Notes under the pieces: model-generated
Seen by the model: only the letters and a program-made list of their open reading frames with translations
Told to the model about the DNA's origin: nothing
Databases searched by the model: none
In this document: in pieces, positions 1 through 4,854 of the stretch
Position numbering within the stretch: the first letter of the stretch is position 1
How the letters are laid out: the number at the start of each line of letters is the position of its first letter
DNA from: Rhodospirillaceae bacterium
GTDB taxonomy: Bacteria > Pseudomonadota > Alphaproteobacteria > Rhodospirillales > 2-02-FULL-58-16
Length of the DNA: 7,314 bases
Assembly (NCBI GenBank): GCA_013349695.1
Contig: DUZD01000176.1
Coordinates: 1 to 7,314 of the forward strand
Direction: 5' to 3'
Translations under genes and position numbers: made by a program

Positions 1-4
1 CATG

Positions 5-68
5 TGGATTTTGGGGACAGTATATAGTTTTCCCTGCAAGAAATTATATACTGTCCCTAGATTTCCGG
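5..68. repeat. 64-bp hairpin repeat, copy 1 (REP/RAYT-like palindrome)
   Basis: This copy is identical over 64 bp to the one at 299-362. It contains a perfect 13-bp inverted repeat: GGGACAGTATATA at 14-26 pairs with its complement at 45-57. The 18-base loop can pair a little further through T-A and G-T pairs. The GGGGACAGTATA wording resembles palindromes found near REP-associated tyrosine transposases (PF01797 family) in many proteobacteria; that link is from memory. No transposase is present here, so these would be non-autonomous copies. A related half-site, GGGGACA, follows at 67-73. Confidence 0.75.
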
Positions 69-103
69 GGACACCATACGCATATAAACTCCTAATTCCC
101 TAA

Positions 104-129
104 TCCGTGTTCATCCGTGTTCATCGGTG
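104..129. repeat. TCCGTGTTCA tandem repeat, left arm of an inverted repeat
   Basis: The 10-mer TCCGTGTTCA occurs at 104-113 and 114-123, followed by a partial third unit, TCGGTG. The stretch 114-129 is an exact 16-bp inverted repeat of 191-206. Sequences of this wording recur in intergenic regions of many proteobacterial genomes, often near RAYT-type repeats (recollection). No gene is seen in 1-367; these repeats and the two 64-bp hairpins are its only recognisable content. Confidence 0.6.
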
Positions 130-190
130 GCCTGAATTTAGCGGTCTTGCCGCACAGACATGACGGGGGTGGGAATCAACCACGGATGCA

Positions 191-206
191 CACCGATGAA
201 CACGGA
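191..206. repeat. Right arm of 16-bp inverted repeat (CACCGATGAACACGGA)
   Basis: Exact reverse complement of 114-129, with 61 bp between the arms. The arms and spacer all lie between the two 64-bp hairpin copies, giving a nested arrangement like a small non-autonomous element. A degenerate relative (GGATGAACACGAATGGACG) occurs at the other end of the window, at 7068-7086. Confidence 0.55.
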
Positions 207-298
207 CAAGGAAGGGAGCGCGTAAGGGAGTCCAGGGACGGCCATGACGAGCAACTGGCTGCGCCCTTCTTGCACACGCGGCGAACTGGGGACAGGGC

Positions 299-362
299 TG
301 GATTTTGGGGACAGTATATAGTTTTCCCTGCAAGAAATTATATACTGTCCCTAGATTTCCGG
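299..362. repeat. 64-bp hairpin repeat, copy 2
   Basis: Exact second copy of the repeat at 5-68, in direct orientation and offset by 294 bp. The inverted-repeat arms are at 308-320 and 339-351. Another GGGGACAG half-site lies just before it at 288-295. Its right edge abuts a cyclase gene remnant, and the 8-mer GATTTCCG occurs twice in tandem at that junction, which suggests insertion into, or deletion next to, the old gene. The two copies could recombine and delete or duplicate the segment between them. Confidence 0.75.
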
Positions 363-367
363 ATTTC

Positions 368-511
368 CGCCTTGAACGGCTCAACAAGGAATACGGCACC
401 TACATTCTTGCCAGCGGGCGCACGGTCAGGGAAGCGGGCGGCGAATTCGCCAATGAACGCGTCGGCAACGTGACCGTGCGCGGGCGGCAATCCCTATACC
501 CTGCAATTTAA
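368..511 (+). pseudogene. Remnant of class III adenylate/guanylate cyclase C-terminus
   Basis: The frame from 368 to the TAA at 509-511 reads RLERLNKEYGTYILASG, then TVREAGGEF, then VGNVTVRGR, then a short tail. This is the pattern of the last 45 or so residues of a bacterial class III nucleotide cyclase catalytic domain (typically LE-LNK-YGT-ILVS, then V--V-VKGR). Everything upstream, including the metal- and ATP-binding residues, is missing: the reading frame runs straight back into the 64-bp hairpin repeat. It is therefore a 3' relic that cannot be catalytic. The assignment rests on motif memory over a short stretch; a decayed unrelated gene is possible but less likely. Confidence 0.6.
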
Positions 512-524
512 GTGATACGGGAGA

Positions 525-707
525 CTAGGCGCCAAGATCGGGCATTTCCGCGTTTGGGTTTGCCTCGACCAGTTTGGCCACGGTGTCAAAGGTATCGGCG
601 CTTTTGCTCATCTTTTCCTTGATTGGCGGATTCTGAACACCGACCTCGCGGAAAAAAATTGCCGCGTTGCGAAGAAGGTCCGCCGCCAGCTGGGCATTGG
701 TCGGCAT
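525..707 (-). CDS. Small conserved-looking protein of unknown function (60 aa)
   Basis: I do not recognise a named family. The 60-residue product starts MPTNAQLAADLLRNAAIFF and ends NPNAEMPDLGA. It is soluble and probably helical, with no signal peptide or membrane segment. The pattern, an amphipathic LAADLLRNAA helix followed by a charged segment and a TFDTVAKLVEANP helix, resembles small uncharacterised proteins I recall from Rhodospirillales genomes. The ATG at 707 is preferred over in-frame ATGs further upstream because AGGAAC precedes it at good spacing, whereas the upstream extension is low-complexity and crosses the predicted promoter. An A8 run (on this strand) sits just ahead of the ribosome-binding site. 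Its stop lies 13 bp from that of the convergent cyclase remnant. Confidence 0.65.
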   Translation of the reverse strand: MPTNAQLAADLLRNAAIFFREVGVQNPPIKEKMSKSADTFDTVAKLVEANPNAEMPDLGA

Positions 708-753
708 GTCGGGTTCCTGGTTTTTTTTCCAATGGTTTCCACACCCTAACATG

Positions 754-782
754 TTGATATGGTTTAAACCACGGGAAAACAA
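754..782 (-). promoter_or_regulatory. Candidate sigma-70-type promoter for the 60-aa gene
   Basis: On the minus strand TTGTTT (782-777) and TATCAA (759-754) are separated by 17 bp, which places a start near 747, about 40 bp before the ATG at 707. The hexamers match the consensus at about 3/6 and 4/6, so this is plausible but not strong. The spacer contains the 12-bp palindrome TGGTTTAAACCA. Confidence 0.35.
760..771. promoter_or_regulatory. Perfect 12-bp palindrome TGGTTTAAACCA, possible operator
   Basis: This AT-centred perfect palindrome lies inside the spacer of the candidate promoter at 754-782. A dimeric repressor or MerR-like activator could bind there. No regulator gene is visible in the window, so the role is inferred from position only. 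Confidence 0.35.
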
Positions 783-798
783 ACGGCTTCGGTAGCCG
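775..798 (-). terminator. Possible intrinsic terminator downstream of the 74-aa gene
   Basis: On the minus strand CGGCT (798-794) and AGCCG (788-784) form a 5-bp stem with a 5-base loop, followed by TTTGTTTTC (783-775). The stem is short and the T tract is interrupted, so termination may be weak. It lies about 50 bp after the stop of the minus-strand gene at 850-1074 and just upstream of the next candidate promoter. A second hairpin, GCCGGTC/GACCGGC at 795-814, shares bases 795-798 with it, so the two cannot form together. Confidence 0.4.
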
Positions 799-849
799 GT
801 CGGATGGGACCGGCGGCGGCAAAATCATAAAAGACGGAAAATCAACGGA

Positions 850-1074
850 TCAGACCAGAATATTCACATAGAACCCTCGCGGCACTTGGCTTTTCAACGG
901 CCGGTCCGGCTCCAGCACCTTATCTAGCTTGGCCAAAGCCTTCCGCACCTGGGGTGAATCGCGGTGTTGAGTCACCGCCGCGCGCGTCTCGATTTCACGG
1001 GCTTGCCGGTAGCCCTGCGTCCGGACGCCCAAAAGGGGTGGCGCCAGGCTGGGAATGTTCGAAGGTTCGCTCAT
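850..1074 (-). CDS. Small protein of unknown function (74 aa), ends RGFYVNILV
   Basis: I do not recognise a named family. The 74-residue product starts MSEPSNIPSLAPPLLGVRT. It has a charged helical middle (VRKALAKLDKVLEPDRPLK) and ends PRGFYVNILV, a hydrophobic tail too short for a membrane segment. The LDKVLEPDRPL---VPRGFYVNI ending has the look of a conserved motif, and I recall similar endings in small alphaproteobacterial proteins without a function. No other start lies upstream. A GGGG just before the ATG at 1074 is a weak ribosome-binding site, and it can pair with a CCCC 6 bases further upstream (1077-1090), which might limit translation. It lies divergent from the MCP-like gene across a 245-bp gap. 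Confidence 0.6.
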   Translation of the reverse strand: MSEPSNIPSLAPPLLGVRTQGYRQAREIETRAAVTQHRDSPQVRKALAKLDKVLEPDRPLKSQVPRGFYVNILV

Positions 1075-1176
1075 ATCCCCAAACTAGGGGAAAAAAGTTA
1101 ACAGACTCTCAAACGCCGCCGGCCAGCCCCGCCGAGCATTCCTTTGGCTCGCGACAAAATCTGGCGGTTCGTTCGG

Positions 1177-1215
1177 GGGCGGTCTCATTTCGACGGCTTC
1201 GTCGGTGAGAGGCCC
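1177..1215. other. Long imperfect hairpin in the intergenic gap
   Basis: Three stacked stems can form: GGGC/GCCC (1177-1180 with 1212-1215), TCTCA/TGAGA (1183-1187 with 1206-1210) and CGACG/CGTCG (1191-1195 with 1200-1204), closing on a GCTT tetraloop with small internal loops. That is 14 base pairs in 39 bases. No T tract follows on either strand, so it is not a standard intrinsic terminator. It sits upstream of the TATAAT of the MCP-like gene, and could be an mRNA leader structure for the minus-strand 74-aa gene or a relic of a repeat. Confidence 0.4.
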
Positions 1216-1239
1216 TAAATTTAGCCGCGACCATGAACT

Positions 1240-1248
1240 TTATCCACA
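1240..1248 (+). promoter_or_regulatory. Perfect DnaA box TTATCCACA
   Basis: Exact match to the strong DnaA-binding 9-mer. A given 9-mer on either strand is expected about once per 130 kb of random sequence. It overlaps the place where the -35 hexamer of the promoter at 1267-1272 should be, and there is no recognisable -35 sequence there. DnaA binding here could repress or activate the MCP-like gene. No cluster of further boxes is seen, so this is not an origin. Confidence 0.5.
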
Positions 1249-1266
1249 AACAACTGGTTTTCCTCG

Positions 1267-1272
1267 TATAAT
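1267..1272 (+). promoter_or_regulatory. TATAAT -10 hexamer of the MCP-like gene
   Basis: A perfect TATAAT lies 47 bp ahead of the ATG at 1320, predicting a start near 1279. At 16-18 bp spacing the -35 region reads CCACAA or TCCACA, which is poor, and no TGn extension precedes the -10. A promoter lacking a -35 match usually needs an activator; the DnaA box in that position is a candidate. Confidence 0.5.
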
Positions 1273-1281
1273 GTCTGTTTG

Positions 1282-1295
1282 GGCGTTAAAACGCC
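1282..1295. promoter_or_regulatory. GGCGTT-AA-AACGCC dyad in the leader, possible operator
   Basis: A perfect 6-bp dyad around a 2-base centre lies at about +3 to +16 relative to the predicted start of the MCP-like transcript, before the GGAGAGGGGG ribosome-binding site (1304-1313). A repressor bound here would block initiation. The two-base centre makes an RNA hairpin unlikely unless the inner pairs open. Confidence 0.35.
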
Positions 1296-1319
1296 ATCCC
1301 CGTGGAGAGGGGGTTTTCC

Positions 1320-3521
1320 ATGGCGCAAGAAAATGAGCTTTACCAAATGCTTTCGGATTCCAGAATCGAGGAATCCGGCGATCGGTCTTTCCTGGGCGCC
1401 ATGGTGTTGTCGGCTCGCATGGGTCTTTTCGTTGTCATCGGCATTGCCGCCGCCGCCGCCGCCGTGGGCGGAGGGTTGCTCGCCGACAAAAAATTCACCG
1501 CCGCCCAAAAGCATTCGGCGATAAGCGAAAAAATGGCCGACATGGCGGCCGCGATCAAAGCCAAGCTATGGGAAGTCCGAGACGCCGAAAAAGATCTGCT
1601 GCTCGCCGGGACGCCCGAATCCGTGGCCGTCCATAAAGCAGCCGCGGTTTCTCTTGCCGCTTTGCTGAACGGTTTCTACGAATATCCCGGAACCGGGCCG
1701 GTGAGAAAAAACATCGCCACCATCAACGAAGGCTTGGCCCAATACTCGGCGAAACTCGGAAACCTGCTGGAAGCCGGAAAAGCCGGCAAGGAAGACGCCG
1801 CCGATGGGTCGTTAAGCCGGCTTAAGGCCACGGCCCAAGCGTTGCAAAGCCAGTTTGCGGAATCCCGGATCGCTGGCTTGATCGATGTCATGGCGACGAC
1901 CCGCCGGCACGAAAAAGACTTTCTTTTGCACGGCGCCGTCAATGACCTTGTGCTCATCAATAAAGGCCTTGACGAACTCAGCGCACTCGTCGCCGAGGCT
2001 GCCTTGTCCGATGAGCAAAAGGCCGGCATCGCCGATTTGTTGAAAACCTATCGGGACACCGTCACCAGCGCCGCCAAGGACCGCCTTAAATGGAAAGAAA
2101 ACTTGCTCCGGCTGGACGAAATTTACGCCTACCTGGCGCCGAGCATGGAAAGTCTGACCGCCTTCGCCAGCGACAAGGCCCTCGCCGCCGCCGAGGCGGA
2201 ACAGGAATTGCGTAGTTTCGTCCGTTTTGGCGCGCCGGCGTTCACCGTGGCGTTGTTGCTGGTGCTCACCCTGTCCGGTTTCGTGTTAATGCGGAGCATT
2301 GCCGTTCCCATCCGCACCGTCGCCGGCGCCGCTCTCGGCTTGGCGGAAGGCAAGGAAAACGTGACCATTCCTTTGCTGGGCAACATCGACGATGTGGGAG
2401 AACTGGCTCGCGCCCTTGCCAGCATGCAAGCGGCACTGGCCGGGGTGGAATTGCTCCGCGAGGGCCTGGAAACGAAAACGGCCGAGGCGGTAAAAGGCGG
2501 CGCCGCCGTCACCGAGTTGGCGCGGATGCGCATCGACTTGGCGGATGCCAAGGAAGAGGCCGAAATGTACCAGACCGGGGAAGCCGACGCGGCGCGGCTG
2601 AGAATCGAAATGGAAAGTTTGCAGGCCGAAGCCGAAAAGGCCGCCGCCGCTCTCGGCGAAGCCGCCCAGCTGAGGAATGACTTGGCCAATGCCAGTGCCG
2701 AAATCGAAAGTGGCGAAGCCGAAGTGGCACGGCTGAGATCGGAAGTGGAAGTCCTCGGGGCCGAGGTCGAAAAGAGCGAAGCGACGGTAATCGAAGCGGC
2801 GTTGCTGAGGATGGACCTGGAATCGACAAAAGCCGAACTGGAACATGCCGAGGCGGCGGCTAAAAGCGGCTTGGCCAAAAACCTGGAAGATCTCGAACCG
2901 GCGGGTGCGCCCTTGGCCAGGGCCGGCTCGCCGCCGCCGCCGGCCGAGGAAACTCCTCCCAGCGCCATCTCTTCGATCAGCAAACAAGTGGCGATGTCTT
3001 CCGAAAGCGTTTCCGCCGCCGCTTACGAGGCGGAACGGATCGGTACCCTGATCAGGGGTATTTTCGACGCCGCCGAAAAAATCGGCGAAGTCGAAAAACT
3101 TCTCGCCACCATCAACGAACAAACCAATCTGCTGGTTTTCAAGCCCGGCATTACGGACGGCCGGGGCGTCGGCGAGGCCGACAATCTTGTCGTCCTGAGC
3201 TCGGATCAAAGAAGCGCTCCCGAGCAAAGTGGGCTGGGCGAGGATGCCATCGGCCAGCGTTTTGACATCATCCGCTCGACGACCGGCCAGATCACCTGGG
3301 CGGTCAGGGACCTCGGACGGACCATCAACAGCATCAAGGATATCGCCCTGGATGTCGCCGAAACGTCCTCCGCGGAAGCCATGAAGGTGACCACCGAACT
3401 GCTCGAGCAGTCCGAGTATTTGCGCGAAATGCTCGACACCCTGGTCAACAGGATCCAGGGTGCCTCGGACGATACCGACATCGCCGGGGGCGATGGCGAA
3501 AAAACGAATATGAAATCTTAA
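1320..3521 (+). CDS. Divergent methyl-accepting chemotaxis protein-like transducer (HBM-HAMP-coiled coil)
   Basis: A 733-residue membrane receptor. TM1 spans about 28-54 and includes a run of six Ala from a (GCC)6 tract. A periplasmic helical sensor (55-303) follows, with the two AEKDLLL and HEKDFLL signatures (about 89-95 and 197-203) typical of helical bimodular (HBM) domains. TM2 is 305-324 and HAMP 325-377 (conserved P330, DDVGEL). Residues 396-515 form an Ala/Glu-rich coiled coil with repeats of about 24 residues, then a Pro-rich linker (527-548). The MCP signalling hairpin (about 549-712) keeps IGEVEKLLATINEQTNLL and later EQSG, but the tip between them (605-638) is not canonical: NAAIEAARAGE has become KPGITDGRGVG at equal length. 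CheA/CheW contact is therefore probably lost. ATG 1320 is chosen over GTG 1302 because GGAGAGGGGG precedes it at about 6 bases. No partner gene adjoins it. It meets pgk tail to tail. Confidence 0.85.
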   Translation: MAQENELYQMLSDSRIEESGDRSFLGAMVLSARMGLFVVIGIAAAAAAVGGGLLADKKFTAAQKHSAISEKMADMAAAIKAKLWEVRDAEKDLLLAGTPESVAVHKAAAVSLAALLNGFYEYPGTGPVRKNIATINEGLAQYSAKLGNLLEAGKAGKEDAADGSLSRLKATAQALQSQFAESRIAGLIDVMATTRRHEKDFLLHGAVNDLVLINKGLDELSALVAEAALSDEQKAGIADLLKTYRDTVTSAAKDRLKWKENLLRLDEIYAYLAPSMESLTAFASDKALAAAEAEQELRSFVRFGAPAFTVALLLVLTLSGFVLMRSIAVPIRTVAGAALGLAEGKENVTIPLLGNIDDVGELARALASMQAALAGVELLREGLETKTAEAVKGGAAVTELARMRIDLADAKEEAEMYQTGEADAARLRIEMESLQAEAEKAAAALGEAAQLRNDLANASAEIESGEAEVARLRSEVEVLGAEVEKSEATVIEAALLRMDLESTKAELEHAEAAAKSGLAKNLEDLEPAGAPLARAGSPPPPAEETPPSAISSISKQVAMSSESVSAAAYEAERIGTLIRGIFDAAEKIGEVEKLLATINEQTNLLVFKPGITDGRGVGEADNLVVLSSDQRSAPEQSGLGEDAIGQRFDIIRSTTGQITWAVRDLGRTINSIKDIALDVAETSSAEAMKVTTELLEQSEYLREMLDTLVNRIQGASDDTDIAGGDGEKTNMKS
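2505..2864 (+). repeat. In-frame coiled-coil repeats (about 72 bp) within the MCP-like gene
   Basis: This stretch encodes residues 396-515, with five related units marked by ARMR, ARLR, AQLR, ARLR and ALLR. The spacings between these marks are 24, 24, 21 and 24 residues. Each unit continues with an acidic/hydrophobic pattern such as IEMESLQAEAEK, SEVEVLGAEVEK or MDLESTKAELEH. The units have diverged, so the expansion is not recent. Confidence 0.65.
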
Positions 3522-4714
3522 ACGGTCTGCAGAACCGCGACGCCGGGCAGGCTCCTGCCTTCCAGCCATTCGAGGAAGGCGCCGCCCGCCGTCGAAACAT
3601 AAGAGAAATCGCCGGCGACGCCGGCATGGACAAGGGCGGCGACGGTATCGCCGCCGCCGGCGACGGTAAGCAGCGTCCCGTTCTTGGTCAGTCTCGCCGC
3701 CGCTTGCGCCACCGCGTTGGTGCCGGCGTCGAATGGAGGAATTTCGAAAGCTCCGAAAGGACCGTTCCAGACCAGGGTTTTGCATTCTTCAAGCCGCGCC
3801 GACACTTCGGCCACCGAAGCCGGTCCCACGTCCAACATCATGGCGTCAATCGGAATGGCATCCACCGGCACGGTCTCGGAGGCAGCGCCTGTCTTGAACT
3901 CGCGCGCCACCACGGCGTCCCTGGGCAGGATGATTTCGCAGCCGCCGGCGGCCGCCGCCGCCATGATTTCCAGCGCCGAATCCGCCATTTCCTTCTCGCA
4001 AAGGGATTTGCCGACATTGACGCCCTGGGCATGCAGAAAAGTATTGGCCATGCCGCCGCCGATGATCAGCAGGTCCACCTTGCCCGTAAGATTGCCCAGC
4101 ACTTCCATCTTGGTCGACACCTTGGCGCCGCCGACCACCGCCGCCAGCGGCCGCCGCGGCGCTTCGAGGGCGTTGCCGAGCGCCACCAGTTCCTCCTGCA
4201 TCAGCCGCCCGGCCGCCGCCGGCAGCAACCGGGCAACGGCTTCGGTCGAGGCATGCGCCCGATGGGCGCAGGAAAAAGCGTCGTTGACATAGGCATCGCC
4301 GTGAGCGGCCAGTTTTTCGGCGAAAGCCAAGTTATTTTCAGTTTCCCCGGCGTGGAAGCGCAGGTTTTCAAGCGAGGCGATATCGCCGTCCTTCATGGCG
4401 GCGACGGTTTTTTTGGCCTCCGCGCCGATGCTGTCCGTGGCGAAAGCCACCGGCCGCCCGAGGGCGGCACTCAAGGCGGCGGCGACGGGACGCAAGGAAA
4501 GTTCGTCGACAACCCGCCCCTTGGGCCGGCCGAAATGAGACATGACGATGACCCTGGCGCCTTTGTCGGCGAGTTCGATCAAGGTCGGCGCGGTGCGGTC
4601 CAGACGGGTGCTGTCGGTCACCCGGCCCTTATCCATCGGCGTGTTGAGGTCGGCGCGGACCAGGACCCGTTTGCCGGCGACTTGCAGATCGTCAATGGTC
4701 CTAACCTTGTTCAT
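3518..4714 (-). CDS. pgk: Phosphoglycerate kinase
   Basis: Phosphoglycerate kinase interconverts 1,3-bisphosphoglycerate plus ADP with 3-phosphoglycerate plus ATP in glycolysis and gluconeogenesis, in the cytoplasm. The 398-residue length is normal for bacteria. Visible motifs are RVLVRADLNTPM (16-27), SHFGRPKG (59-66), substrate-site ENLRFHAGETE (116-126), VNDAFSCAHRAHAS (143-156), VVGGAKVSTK (193-202), IIGGGMANTF (217-226), WNGPFGAFE (316-324), GGGDT (353-357) and STAGGAFLEWLEG (374-386). All key motifs are intact, so it should be active. The start fits the family N-terminus, but no good ribosome-binding site precedes it. Its usual partner gap is not next to it; the upstream neighbour on the same strand is ccmI, 140 bp away, with no clear terminator between. 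Its TAA shares the TTAA at 3518-3521 with the stop of the convergent MCP-like gene. Confidence 0.97.
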   Translation of the reverse strand: MNKVRTIDDLQVAGKRVLVRADLNTPMDKGRVTDSTRLDRTAPTLIELADKGARVIVMSHFGRPKGRVVDELSLRPVAAALSAALGRPVAFATDSIGAEAKKTVAAMKDGDIASLENLRFHAGETENNLAFAEKLAAHGDAYVNDAFSCAHRAHASTEAVARLLPAAAGRLMQEELVALGNALEAPRRPLAAVVGGAKVSTKMEVLGNLTGKVDLLIIGGGMANTFLHAQGVNVGKSLCEKEMADSALEIMAAAAAGGCEIILPRDAVVAREFKTGAASETVPVDAIPIDAMMLDVGPASVAEVSARLEECKTLVWNGPFGAFEIPPFDAGTNAVAQAAARLTKNGTLLTVAGGGDTVAALVHAGVAGDFSYVSTAGGAFLEWLEGRSLPGVAVLQTV

Positions 4715-4727
4715 GGCCGTTCAATGC

Positions 4728-4847
4728 GAATATCCCAAGGTCCCTCTCGATTACGCCGAAAAGGCAGTGTACGCCGCCAAGAAGGCGGGCCACAATCGGT
4801 TCCTTGTCTGCAAAGGCGACGTTGGCCGCGGCCAGCGGACGGCGTGA
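4728..4847 (+). pseudogene. Remnant of GGDEF (diguanylate cyclase) domain C-terminus
   Basis: The frame ending at TGA 4845-4847 reads YPKVPLDYAEKAVYAAKKAG, then HNRFLVCKGDV and a short tail. This matches the end of a GGDEF domain, where a final helix usually reads ADRALYEAKRAGRNRV. The GGDEF loop and everything upstream are missing; further upstream this frame is only the antisense of pgk. It is therefore a 3' relic on the strand opposite its neighbours, filling most of the ccmI-pgk gap and running through the leader of pgk. The assignment rests on about 25 residues. A 12-bp palindrome TGGCCGCGGCCA (4823-4834) lies in it, with no T tract. Confidence 0.55.
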
Positions 4848-4854
4848 AGCGGAC

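Noticed and set aside
5..362. CRISPR array
   Set aside because: Only two repeat copies, 230 bp apart, each a long hairpin; no spacer-sized periodicity.
1240..1248. Replication origin
   Set aside because: A single DnaA box without an AT-rich unwinding region or further boxes.
2129..2983. 284-codon minus-strand open frame
   Set aside because: Ser/Ala-rich antisense of the coiled-coil repeats; no ribosome-binding site or motif.
3132..3233. Compensating frameshifts as the cause of the odd MCP tip
   Set aside because: I translated the other two plus frames over this stretch; neither gives NAAIEAARAGE-like sequence, and one contains a stop. Substitution is the better explanation.
2286..3785. 499-codon open frame on the minus strand opposite the MCP-like gene
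   Set aside because: It runs antisense to a gene with clear domains, crosses the pgk 3' end, and its product is Arg/Gly/Phe-rich low-complexity sequence typical of GC-rich shadow frames.
4823..4834. TGGCCGCGGCCA palindrome as terminator of ccmI
   Set aside because: A perfect 12-bp palindrome but with no loop or T tract; likely chance in GC-rich DNA.
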